DNA from: JAEMQF01 sp963850525
GTDB lineage: Bacteria > Pseudomonadota > Gammaproteobacteria > Burkholderiales > Burkholderiaceae_C
Direction: 5' to 3'
Length of the DNA stretch: 64,000 bases
NCBI GenBank assembly: GCA_963850525.1
Contig: CAWKLQ010000008.1
Location: 930,001 to 994,000, forward strand
Made by a program: the position numbers and the translations under genes. The notes under the pieces were generated by a model. That model was not told the DNA's origin. It made no database searches and saw only the letters and a list, made by a program, of their open reading frames with translations. Shown piece by piece: positions 8,762 to 16,248 of the stretch (positions are counted from its first letter, which is position 1; each line of letters begins with the position of its first letter).

Positions 8762-9505
8762 ATGCACAAACTCGTACTCATCCGCCACGGCGAGTCGACG
8801 TGGAACCTGGAAAACCGCTTCACGGGTTGGACCGACGTGCCGCTCACACCGACCGGCGTGGCGCAAGCGCGCGACGCCGGGCGCTTGCTGCGCCAGGAAG
8901 GCTACGAGTTCGACGTCGCCTACACCTCGGTGCTCAAGCGCGCAATCTGGACGCTGTGGCACGCCCTGGACGAACTCGACCGCACCTGGTTGCCCGTGAT
9001 CAACGCGTGGCAACTCAACGAGCGCCACTACGGCGCGTTGCAAGGCTTGAACAAGGCGGAGACGGCGCGCAGGTACGGCGACGCGCAAGTGCTGACATGG
9101 CGCCGCAGCTATGACACGCCGCCGCCCGCGCTGGAAGCGAACGACTCGCGCTGCGAGCGCAGCGACCCGCGCTACGCGCGCCTCGCGTCGGTGCAAGTGC
9201 CTCTGACCGAGTGTCTGAAAGACACTGTGGCACGCGTCCTGCCGTACTGGAACACCACGCTCGCCCCGGCGATTCGATCCGGCCAGCGCGTCGTCATCGC
9301 CGCCCACGGCAACAGCCTGCGCGCACTCGTGAAGTATCTCGACGGCGTGGGCGATGCACAGATCGTCGGCTTGAACATTCCGAATGGGATCCCGCTCATC
9401 TACGAACTTGATTCGGACCTGCGGCCGCGGAAGAGCTACTACCTTGGCGATGCCGATGCTGCTGCGGCGGCGGCACAAGCGGTGGCTCGACAAGGCAAGG
9501 CTTGA
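8762..9505 (+). CDS. gpmA: 2,3-bisphosphoglycerate-dependent phosphoglycerate mutase
   Basis: Glycolytic enzyme that interconverts 3- and 2-phosphoglycerate through a phosphohistidine. The 247-residue protein carries the catalytic LIRHGES motif (His9), FTGWTDVPLT, the LNERHYGALQGLNKAE loop and the second catalytic His in VVIAAHGNSLRAL. Two upstream in-frame ATGs exist, but the family begins at MHKLVLIRHG, so 8762 is the start. A TATAGA hexamer at 8685-8690 is a plausible -10 box for it. The last 20 residues are Ala-rich. Confidence 0.96.
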   Translation: MHKLVLIRHGESTWNLENRFTGWTDVPLTPTGVAQARDAGRLLRQEGYEFDVAYTSVLKRAIWTLWHALDELDRTWLPVINAWQLNERHYGALQGLNKAETARRYGDAQVLTWRRSYDTPPPALEANDSRCERSDPRYARLASVQVPLTECLKDTVARVLPYWNTTLAPAIRSGQRVVIAAHGNSLRALVKYLDGVGDAQIVGLNIPNGIPLIYELDSDLRPRKSYYLGDADAAAAAAQAVARQGKA

Positions 9506-9593
9506 AGCTGACCTCGATTCGTGGGTCGAGAGTCCGACAGGCAAGGCCCAAGCTCTCGCGGCGCGACGCCGTTGCCGGTAGCAACGCCGCGCC

Positions 9594-10325
9594 ATGGCCA
9601 CCCTGCGCTGCCTGAACTGCGAGTTTGACATCTCCCGCGGGGAGCGCTTCTGCGCAAACTGCAGCCAGCGCACAGACACCACGCGCCTGTCGCTCGGCGA
9701 CATGACTCGGGATCTGCTGCACTCTTTCGTCAACGTCGAGCGCGGCCCGCTGACCTTTGCTCGGGCGCTGCTGCTGCGACCGGGCATGATCGCGCGCGAG
9801 TACGTCCAAGGACGACGCCGACGCTACTACGGGCCTTTTGCAACGCTGGCCGTCTTGGTGGGCGTGACGGCGCTCGTGTTCAACCTGTCGGGGTTTCAAG
9901 TGCTGGCGCAAGAGGGCGTGTCAGCTGCCCCGGCGGCCTTGCTCCATCGTTACTTCAACTTCGTGCTGCTGGCGCAACTGCCGCTGCTCGGTGGTGTGTG
10001 CGCTTTGGTGTTCCGCGACGCGCATCTGACGCTGCCCGAACATATGGTGCTGGTGGCCTGCGCGCTGGGTGTGCGTGCCGCGGCGTTGACCGTCACGGTG
10101 CCGATCGCGCTGCTCGGCTCGACAACCGGGCCCACGTTCTGGCAGACCAGCGTGTTCTGGGGGCTGTGGTACGTCTATTTCGGCTGGGCAGCGTCGCAGT
10201 TCTACGCCGGCCCCCGCTGGCGCTCAGGGTTGCGTGGTGCGATGGTTGCAGCGATCGGACACGCCTTGATCATCGGCGTCCTCGTGATGGGTAGTTCAGT
10301 CTACGAAGCAATCGTGAATCGCTAG
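9594..10325 (+). CDS. DUF3667-like membrane protein with N-terminal zinc ribbon
   Basis: A 243-residue protein of unknown function. It begins with a four-cysteine ribbon (CLNC at 6-9 and CANC at 20-23), followed by a conserved segment (DLLHSFVNVERGPLTFARAL and GMIAREYVQGRRRRYYGP) and then about five hydrophobic helices. This arrangement matches DUF3667-type proteins, often found in Bacteroidetes and some betaproteobacteria. It follows gpmA by 88 bases. A role at the membrane is inferred from the helices only. Confidence 0.7.
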   Translation: MATLRCLNCEFDISRGERFCANCSQRTDTTRLSLGDMTRDLLHSFVNVERGPLTFARALLLRPGMIAREYVQGRRRRYYGPFATLAVLVGVTALVFNLSGFQVLAQEGVSAAPAALLHRYFNFVLLAQLPLLGGVCALVFRDAHLTLPEHMVLVACALGVRAAALTVTVPIALLGSTTGPTFWQTSVFWGLWYVYFGWAASQFYAGPRWRSGLRGAMVAAIGHALIIGVLVMGSSVYEAIVNR

Positions 10326-10328
10326 CCC

Positions 10329-10343
10329 GGTGCCTGTGGCACC
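10329..10343. terminator. Possible hairpin between convergent genes
   Basis: The 15 bases GGTGCC-TGT-GGCACC form a perfect 6-bp stem with a 3-base loop between the converging DUF3667-like gene and the acyltransferase. No T-run follows, so a role as terminator is only possible. Confidence 0.3.
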
Positions 10344-10353
10344 TCGGAGGGGC

Positions 10354-11103
10354 CTACGCAGGTGCAAGCTCGATGCGCAGTGCCTCCGCAATTTCCAGAC
10401 GCAGCTTCTGCGCGAGCGCGCGCCGATCCAGATGGCGTGTGCCTTGCGAATCCAGCACAACGACGCTCACGCGCAGCTCTTGCGCCATCGCCACCCTCCA
10501 CAATGACTGCGCAAGCGTCGTCTCGCCGATGTACGCAGCCGCCGCGCTGACGGGAGCCTGCGCATCGCAATAGCGAATCGCCACCGCCTGCACCGGAGTC
10601 TGCGTGGCAATCGCCGCCTGCAACAGATTCGCGTGAAACGGCAGCAGGCCCGCACCATCGCTCGTCGTGCCTTCGGGAAACACGGCGACCGTCTCGCCGG
10701 CCTGCAACGCCTGCGCAACCTGGTGCACGACACGCATCGCGTCGCGCTTGCGCTCGCGTTCGATGAACAAGGTGCCGCCGCACGCGACCATCCAACCGAG
10801 CACGGGCCAATGGCGCACGTCGGCCTTGGAGACGAAGCGCACCGGCTGGACCGCGTCGATGGCGAGGATGTCGAGCCACGAGACGTGATTCGCCGTGAGC
10901 AGCACGGGGCCTGGCCGCGGTGTGCCCTGCGCGTCCAGCGCGATGCCCAGCGCAGCGAGCGAGCGCGACGCCCACACGCCGACCTCCTGCATGCGCTGCG
11001 CGGGGCTCAGACGCGGAAACACGAACACGCAAATGAGCAGCGCGCGCAGCGCTTCGAGCACACCTCGGGCCAGGCGCCAGCACGCCTTGATTCGCCTGAG
11101 CAT
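10354..11103 (-). CDS. plsC: 1-acyl-sn-glycerol-3-phosphate acyltransferase family protein
   Basis: Membrane-bound acyltransferase that would convert lysophosphatidate to phosphatidate. The 249-residue protein has an N-terminal hydrophobic helix (ALLICVFVFP), the catalytic H-x4-D motif in LTANHVSWLD, the FIERERKRDA block and the substrate-binding FPEGTTSDG. The ATG at 11103 is chosen because longer frames extend into pyrC'. It lies 19 bases after the dihydroorotase-like gene on the same strand, in the pyrR-pyrB-pyrC-plsC order seen in Burkholderiales, so it is likely the last gene of that operon. A second lipid acceptor (ornithine lipid type) cannot be excluded. Confidence 0.88.
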   Translation of the reverse strand: MLRRIKACWRLARGVLEALRALLICVFVFPRLSPAQRMQEVGVWASRSLAALGIALDAQGTPRPGPVLLTANHVSWLDILAIDAVQPVRFVSKADVRHWPVLGWMVACGGTLFIERERKRDAMRVVHQVAQALQAGETVAVFPEGTTSDGAGLLPFHANLLQAAIATQTPVQAVAIRYCDAQAPVSAAAAYIGETTLAQSLWRVAMAQELRVSVVVLDSQGTRHLDRRALAQKLRLEIAEALRIELAPA

Positions 11104-11122
11104 GACTGGTGCGCTGCGCGAC

Positions 11123-12424
11123 CTAACGCGGCTGCGCTTCGAACGCCACTTGCCCGCCCACCAGCGTGAACGCCACGCGTCCCGGCAATTCGATTCCGGC
11201 AAACGGCGTGTGCTTGGCCTGGCTGACCAGGGCACTGGGTTTGACGGTCCACGACGCTGCGGCGTCGAACAGGCACAGATCGGCGGTGCCGCCTTCGACG
11301 AGCCGACCCACGCTCGCTGCAAGCGAACCCAGCGCAGGACCCAGCAACGCTGCGGGCCGGCTCGTGACTCCCGCCAACGCGAGCGGCAATGGAGTTGCGG
11401 ATTCACTGCCCCACTTCAGCGCCAGGCCCAGCAACAGTTCGAGCGCACTCGCGCCGGGCTCGGCCTGCGCGAAAGGCAGGTTCTTCGCATCGGCGTCCAC
11501 CGGCGTGTGGTCGCTGACCAGCGCGTCGATCGTGCCGTCTCTCAGCCCGGCACGAATCGCGTCGCGATCGCGCTGCTGGCGCAAGGGGGGCGACAGCCGC
11601 ATCGCCGCGTTGAAGTAGCCGATGTCGACGTCGATGAGGTGCAGCTGATGCACGCTCACGTCGCAGGTCACGGGCAAGCCTTCCGCCTTGGCGCGGCGCA
11701 CCAGCTCGACGCCGGCAGCGCTGCTCAGGCGGCACAGGTGCAGTCTGGCGCCGGTGTCGCGAACGAGTTCGAACAAGGTATGAAGCGCGATCGTCTCGGC
11801 AATCACCGGCACGCCGGACAAGCCCATGCGTGTCGCGAGCGGCCCCTTGGCGGCGACGCCATTGCCGAGGTAGGCGTCGCTCGGGCGCAGCCAGACCGTG
11901 TAGCCGAAGGTCGCTGCGTATTGCAACGCACGGTGCAGGACGAGCGTGTCGGTGATGGCCGCGTCGGCCTGCGAGAAGCCCACACACCCCGCTTCGGTGA
12001 GCTCGGCCATTTCGGTCAGCGCCTCGCCCTTCAGGCCGCGTGTCAGCGCACCCAATGGGAACAGCCGCGCCTGGTTCAGGTTGCGCGCGCGGAACTTGAG
12101 CATCTCGACGAGACCTGGTTCGTCGAGCACCGGGTCGGTGTCGGGCGCGCACACCAGGCTCGTCACACCACCGGCCACTGCCGCGGCCATTTCCGATTCG
12201 AGCATGCCTTCGTGCTCGTGGCCGGGTTCGCGCAAGCGCACCGCCAGGTCGACGAGGCCGGGCGTCACCACGAGGCCGTTGGCTTCGATACGGCGGTCGG
12301 GTGAAAAATCGGCGGCGACGCGGCCAAGACCGACGATGCGCCCGGCGGCGATTGCGACATCGCCCGTTCCATCACGGCCTGTCGCCGGGTCGATGAGGCG
12401 GCCGTTGCGGATCAGTATCTTCAT
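11123..12424 (-). CDS. pyrX: Dihydroorotase-like protein PyrC', probably catalytically inactive
   Basis: A 433-residue amidohydrolase-fold protein next to pyrB. In active dihydroorotases the first metal site reads D-x-H-x-H before LREPG; here it reads VDLAVRLREPGHE, so both histidines are missing. The later active-site block is SDHTPVD instead of the usual DHAPH form. Pseudomonas and relatives have a non-catalytic PyrC' that forms a complex with aspartate transcarbamoylase PyrB, and I infer the same here. A true dihydroorotase must then lie elsewhere in the genome. The ATG at 12424 is preceded by a palindromic repeat (12431-12454) within the 49-base gap to pyrB. Confidence 0.88.
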   Translation of the reverse strand: MKILIRNGRLIDPATGRDGTGDVAIAAGRIVGLGRVAADFSPDRRIEANGLVVTPGLVDLAVRLREPGHEHEGMLESEMAAAVAGGVTSLVCAPDTDPVLDEPGLVEMLKFRARNLNQARLFPLGALTRGLKGEALTEMAELTEAGCVGFSQADAAITDTLVLHRALQYAATFGYTVWLRPSDAYLGNGVAAKGPLATRMGLSGVPVIAETIALHTLFELVRDTGARLHLCRLSSAAGVELVRRAKAEGLPVTCDVSVHQLHLIDVDIGYFNAAMRLSPPLRQQRDRDAIRAGLRDGTIDALVSDHTPVDADAKNLPFAQAEPGASALELLLGLALKWGSESATPLPLALAGVTSRPAALLGPALGSLAASVGRLVEGGTADLCLFDAAASWTVKPSALVSQAKHTPFAGIELPGRVAFTLVGGQVAFEAQPR

Positions 12425-12430
12425 GCGGTG

Positions 12431-12454
12431 GATACCGGCTTGCGCCGGTATGAC
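12431..12454. repeat. REP-type palindrome between pyrB and pyrC'
   Basis: A short dyad, GATACCGGCT-TGCG-CCGGTATGAC, of the same family as the copies at 35863, 40047, 43475, 45116 and 48234, but with TA in place of CC in the arms. It lies in the pyrB-pyrC' gap and could alter mRNA stability or translation of pyrC'. Confidence 0.75.
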
Positions 12455-12473
12455 AACAGCTGGGTTGGCGATC

Positions 12474-13448
12474 TCATGCGCTGTTCCCCGCAATGATCGA
12501 CATCACCGCCATGCGCACCGCAATGCCGAACGTCACCTGCGGCAGGATCACGCTTTGCGCGCCGTCGGCGACGTCGGAGTGGATTTCCACGCCGCGGTTG
12601 ATCGGCCCCGGGTGCATGACGATCGCCTCGGGGTGTGCGAGCGCGAGTTTTCCCGGCGTCAGGCCATAGTTCTTGAAGAACTCGCCCGCGCTGGGCAGCA
12701 TCGCGCCGCTCATGCGTTCGTTTTGCAGGCGCAGCATGATGATCACGTCGGCGCCGCGAATCCCCTCGACCATGTCGTGGCAGACGCGAACGCCCATCTC
12801 CTTCAGGTCGCCAGGAACCAGCGTCTTCGGCCCGACGGCGCGGATTTCCGCGACACCCAGCGTCGTCAGCGCATGGATGTCGGAGCGCGCGACGCGCGAG
12901 TGCACGATGTCGCCGACGATCGCCACCGTCAGGTTCGCGAAGTCGCGCTTGAAGTGACGGATCGTGTACATGTCGAGCAGGCCTTGCGTCGGGTGCGCAT
13001 GGCGACCGTCTCCCGCGTTGATGACGTGCACGTGCGGCGCGCAGTGCCGCGCCACGAGGTACGGCGCGCCGCTCTCGCTGTGGCGCACGATAAACATGTC
13101 GGCGTGCATCGCCGACAAGTTGGCGATCGTGTCGAGCAGGCTTTCGCCCTTGGCCGTGCTGGAGCGCGCAATGTCCAGGTTGATGACGTCGGCGGAGAGG
13201 CGCTTCGCGGCGATTTCGAACGTCGTGCGGGTGCGCGTGCTGTTCTCGAAGAACAGGTTAAAGATGCTCTTCCCCCGCAGCAGCGGCACTTTTTTCACTT
13301 CGCGTTCGTTGACGCTGAGGAAGGTGCCTGCGGTATCGAGGATCTGCACAAGCACTTCGCGCGGCAGGCCGTCGATCGACAGCAGGTGAATCAGCTCACC
13401 ATTTCGATTCAGTTGCGGGTTGCGCTGCGGGCTGTGGTCGGACAGCAT
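12474..13448 (-). CDS. pyrB: Aspartate carbamoyltransferase catalytic subunit
   Basis: Joins carbamoyl phosphate and aspartate in the first committed step of pyrimidine synthesis. The 324-residue protein shows the carbamoyl-phosphate loop FFENSTRTRTTFE, the HPTQGLLDMYTI region and the C-terminal HPGPINRGVEI. Its start codon overlaps the pyrR stop as ATGA (13448), so translation is coupled. The downstream gene encodes an inactive dihydroorotase homologue, which fits the class of transcarbamoylases that assemble with PyrC' instead of the regulatory PyrI. Confidence 0.97.
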   Translation of the reverse strand: MLSDHSPQRNPQLNRNGELIHLLSIDGLPREVLVQILDTAGTFLSVNEREVKKVPLLRGKSIFNLFFENSTRTRTTFEIAAKRLSADVINLDIARSSTAKGESLLDTIANLSAMHADMFIVRHSESGAPYLVARHCAPHVHVINAGDGRHAHPTQGLLDMYTIRHFKRDFANLTVAIVGDIVHSRVARSDIHALTTLGVAEIRAVGPKTLVPGDLKEMGVRVCHDMVEGIRGADVIIMLRLQNERMSGAMLPSAGEFFKNYGLTPGKLALAHPEAIVMHPGPINRGVEIHSDVADGAQSVILPQVTFGIAVRMAVMSIIAGNSA

Positions 13449-13960
13449 CAGGCCGAGCCCTCAATTTGAAAGCTCAGGCGCCCGGCGGCGTCGCGCTCCA
13501 GTGACAGACGCTGCTCGCGGGGCAAGGTGATGCGCGCGGCGCTGTACGTCGCGCACACCGGCAATTCGCGCCCGACCCGGTCGACGAGCACGGCGAGTTG
13601 CACGCTGGCCGGGCGCCCGAAGTCGTACAGCTCGTTCACCGCGGCGCGAATCGTGCGGCCGGTGTAGAGCACGTCGTCGATCAGGAGGATGCGTCGCCCT
13701 TCGACGTCGAACGGCAGGCGCGTCTGGCGGCTGTTCGCCGGCATGCCGCGCGAGTTGAAATCGTCGCGGTGCAAGGTGATCGAGAGCACGCCGGGTTCAC
13801 CGCTCAAGCCCAGTTCGCGCTGCAGCCGCTGCGCCAGCCAGGCGCCGCCCGACAAGATGCCCACGAGCGAGGTCTCGGCTTGCGGCTCGAGCATGGCACG
13901 CACTGCGCCGGCGAGTTCGGCGTAGAGCGCTTCGGCGTCGAGGGTCAGCGGCGTCGTCAT
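13448..13960 (-). CDS. pyrR: PyrR: phosphoribosyltransferase-family regulator of pyrimidine genes
   Basis: PyrR proteins have the uracil phosphoribosyltransferase fold. In Gram-positives they bind pyr mRNA; in proteobacteria they may act as enzyme or regulator. This one (170 aa) has the loop ILLIDDVLYTGRTIRAA, the SGGAWLAQRL segment and a PANSRQTRLPFDVEG stretch. I chose the ATG at 13960 because it overlaps the ruvX stop as ATGA; an ATG at 13972 would add four residues. Its own stop overlaps the pyrB start, so ruvX, pyrR and pyrB are translationally chained. Confidence 0.93.
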   Translation of the reverse strand: MTTPLTLDAEALYAELAGAVRAMLEPQAETSLVGILSGGAWLAQRLQRELGLSGEPGVLSITLHRDDFNSRGMPANSRQTRLPFDVEGRRILLIDDVLYTGRTIRAAVNELYDFGRPASVQLAVLVDRVGRELPVCATYSAARITLPREQRLSLERDAAGRLSFQIEGSA

Positions 13961-14391
13961 TCGTGAGGGCACGGGATGGCGTTGAGGAATTGCTCGAGGA
14001 TGATCGCCGCCGAAGCAGCATCAAGGTCTTTTGCGCCTGCCGCACGCGCTTGCGTCGTGCTGTAGCGCTCGTCGACTTCGTGCACTGTCAGCGCAAACCG
14101 CCCCCGCAACTGGCGTGCGAAGCGCTGCGCGCGTGCCGTGTTTTGATGGGGCGCCCCGTCGGGGTGATACGGCACGCCAACCACCAACGCTTCGGGCCGC
14201 CACTGCGCGATCAGCCCGGCAATCGCCTCGAAGCGGCACTCGCCGGGCTCCATCAGCGTGAGCAGCGGCGTCGCTCTGCGCGTCAGGTCATTGCCGCTTG
14301 CCACGCCGATGCGCTTGATGCCGAAATCGAATGCGAGGTAGGAAAGAACGGTTGACGCTGCCGGCCGTCGCGGCGAGGCATCATGGTTCAT
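13957..14391 (-). CDS. ruvX: Holliday junction resolvase-like protein RuvX/YqgF
   Basis: RNase H-fold protein of 144 aa required for 16S rRNA 5' end processing and proposed as a junction resolvase. The first catalytic Asp is in YLAFDFGIKRIGVA, followed by LVVGVPYHPDGAP, the second acidic position in VHEVDERYST and the third in DLDAASAAIILEQFL. Its ATG overlaps the yqgE stop by four bases (14388-14391) and its stop overlaps the pyrR start. Confidence 0.95.
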   Translation of the reverse strand: MNHDASPRRPAASTVLSYLAFDFGIKRIGVASGNDLTRRATPLLTLMEPGECRFEAIAGLIAQWRPEALVVGVPYHPDGAPHQNTARAQRFARQLRGRFALTVHEVDERYSTTQARAAGAKDLDAASAAIILEQFLNAIPCPHE

Positions 14392-14984
14392 GCGTGTCCC
14401 GCGTCCTGGCTCAGCATGTGCGCGTCAATGCCGAGCAGCGACAGCGCGCGTGCATACCGCTGCTCCACAGGCGTGTCGAAAATGATGTCGGCTTGCGCGT
14501 TCACGTGGATCCAGCCGTTGCGGCTCATCTCGTCCTCGAGCTGGCCGGCGCCCCAGCCGCTGTAGCCCAGCGTCACCAGCACCTTTTTCGGGCCGGCGCC
14601 GTTCGAGAGCGCCTCCAGCACGTCCTTGCTCGTCGTCATTTCCAGCCCGCCGGGAATTTGCAGCGACGAGTTGTAGTGCCCGCCCTGCCCTTCTTCGCCG
14701 CCCAGCTTTTCGTGCAGCACAAAGCCGCGCTCGGCCTGCACCGGGCCGCCGAAGTAGACGGGCGCATCGGCGAGGTCGCTGCGGTCCAGCGTCAACTCGA
14801 CCTTTTCGAACAGGTTTTTCAACTTGATGTCGATGGGCTTGTTGATCACCAGGCCGAGCGCACCCTTGTCGTTGTGCTCGCACATGTAGACCACGGTCCC
14901 GGCAAACGTGCCGTCGCCCATTCCCGGCATCGCGATCAGGAATTGGTTCGTGAAGTTGACGTGTTGCGGTGCCATGCCGCGCAT
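14388..14984 (-). CDS. yqgE: YqgE/AlgH family protein
   Basis: A conserved protein of 198 aa (UPF0301) of unknown biochemical role that usually precedes ruvX in proteobacteria. Family segments seen are NFTNQFLIAMPGM, VVYMCEHNDKGALGLVINKP, PVYFGGPVQAERGFVLH and the C-terminal LGYSGWGAGQLEDEMSRNGW. The ATG at 14984 has GGGGAA just upstream; the ATG at 14975 is an alternative. The reading frame stays open upstream, but that part runs into a non-coding inverted-repeat element and is not part of the gene. Confidence 0.93.
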   Translation of the reverse strand: MRGMAPQHVNFTNQFLIAMPGMGDGTFAGTVVYMCEHNDKGALGLVINKPIDIKLKNLFEKVELTLDRSDLADAPVYFGGPVQAERGFVLHEKLGGEEGQGGHYNSSLQIPGGLEMTTSKDVLEALSNGAGPKKVLVTLGYSGWGAGQLEDEMSRNGWIHVNAQADIIFDTPVEQRYARALSLLGIDAHMLSQDAGHA

Positions 14985-15024
14985 TTTATTCCCCAAGGTG
15001 TGCTGTGCGCCGGCTTTGCCCCCG

Positions 15025-15298
15025 CTAGGAGCCTGGGCGGCAGAAGGCGGGGTCCGCGTTGGGCCTGAAAAGGGGCGCAGGCTAGACGCAAAGCGCAGCC
15101 GTGCCGGGTGGCACGGCGAGCATTTGCAACGACGCATGCGCCCCCTTTCAGGCCCAACCCGAAGGGCCGGGGAGATTTGCCGGGCCATTCGTCGTTTCCG
15201 GCTCGTTGTGTGGGCCCGCCACACGCCTCGCCGGCGCCTAGACTGGCACGGCAACTCTCCCCGGCGCGGACCCCGCCTTCTGCCGCCCAGGCTCCTAG
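15025..15298. repeat. Nested inverted-repeat element, 274 bp (MITE-like or structured RNA)
   Basis: This covers most of the 350-base gap between yqgE and the SirB1-like gene. Outer arms of 34 bases (15025-15058 and 15265-15298, ending CTAGGAGCC...GGCTCCTAG) are perfect inverted copies. Inside are three further dyads: 15059-15079 with 15137-15157 (20 of 21 positions pair), an 8-bp hairpin at 15098-15117 (GCCGTGCC-GGGT-GGCACGGC), and 15166-15181 with 15250-15265 (15 of 16). No protein is evident. It resembles a non-autonomous transposable element. A target duplication is not obvious by eye. Confidence 0.85.
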
Positions 15299-15334
15299 AC
15301 GAGGCTGCGTCGATTGGGGGGTGCCCGCGCGGGG

Positions 15335-16204
15335 CTAATGCAGCCGCAACGGCCCGGGCCGGCTCAAACTCGCCAGGCGTTGGCTGATCGCGGCGCGGTC
15401 TTCGGCGTCGCGGCAGTGCTTGAGGTAGTACTTCAGGTCCTGGCTCGCTGCGTCGTCGATGCCGAGCTCAGCCAAGCACAGGCCGCGGTCGCGCCATTCT
15501 TCCCAGGCTTGGGGCAGGAGCACGATGAGCCGCTCTTGCACGGCGAGCAGGCGTGGCCAGTCTTGCGCCGAGCGGTGAATCTCCTTCAGGTTGCGCAGCA
15601 TTCGCGCCAGCACGTCACGCGACGGCGCGGCTTGCAGGAACAGACCCAGTGGCGCGTCGAAATCGCCTTCCAGGCCGCGCTTGCGCTTGTACGGCGCGAG
15701 CAATTCATCGAGCTCGTCGCGCGACAGCGACTGCCCGGTGAACGGATCGATCACGACTTCGCCGCCGGGCATGCGCAGCTTCACGAGAAAGTGCCCGGGG
15801 AACGAGACGCCGCGCGCCGACAGGCCGATCTGCGTCGCGAATTCGACGTAGAGCACTGCCAGCGTGATCGGAATGCCGCGGCGTGTGGCGAGCACGCGGT
15901 GCAGATAACTGTTGTCGGCGTCGTAGTAGTTGTTCACGTTGCCGGCGAAACCCAGCTCCTGGAAGAAGTAACGGTTCAGCCAGCGCAGGCGCTGCACCGG
16001 CACGGCGTCGGCCGGCAGACGACGCTTCAGTCGGTCGGCGAGCTGGTCGATCTCGAGAATGACGCTTTGCGGATCGAGTTGCGGAAACTCATCTTGCGCG
16101 ATGGCGATCGCCGCTTCGGTGAGCGACAGGCTCGCGTCGTCGGCGACCAAGGCCTCGAAATACTCGAGCGCCGTGGGCGTCTCAAAGAGCAGGGGCCGGG
16201 ACAT
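15335..16204 (-). CDS. SirB1 family protein (transglutaminase-like plus TPR-type tail)
   Basis: A 289-residue cytoplasmic protein of unknown function. The N-terminal and middle parts match the SirB1/transglutaminase-like family: LRWLNRYFFQELGFAGNVNNYYD, RRGIPITLAVLYVEFATQIGL and the SFPGHFLVKL segment with a His, then VIDPFTGQSLSRDEL. The usual catalytic Cys of transglutaminases is not evident. The C-terminal 80 residues are helical and TPR-like (RSAQDWPRLLAVQERLIVLL). In betaproteobacteria this gene commonly lies beside murJ, as here, with 44 bases between them. Confidence 0.85.
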   Translation of the reverse strand: MSRPLLFETPTALEYFEALVADDASLSLTEAAIAIAQDEFPQLDPQSVILEIDQLADRLKRRLPADAVPVQRLRWLNRYFFQELGFAGNVNNYYDADNSYLHRVLATRRGIPITLAVLYVEFATQIGLSARGVSFPGHFLVKLRMPGGEVVIDPFTGQSLSRDELDELLAPYKRKRGLEGDFDAPLGLFLQAAPSRDVLARMLRNLKEIHRSAQDWPRLLAVQERLIVLLPQAWEEWRDRGLCLAELGIDDAASQDLKYYLKHCRDAEDRAAISQRLASLSRPGPLRLH

Positions 16205-16248
16205 GCACCCGAGTTTAAAACGGCTGCCGCCGGTTTTGCGGATAGGTG

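Noticed and set aside
14985..15254. Upstream extension of the yqgE frame
   Set aside because: The extra 90 residues come from the inverted-repeat element, and the family starts near residue 1 at 14984.
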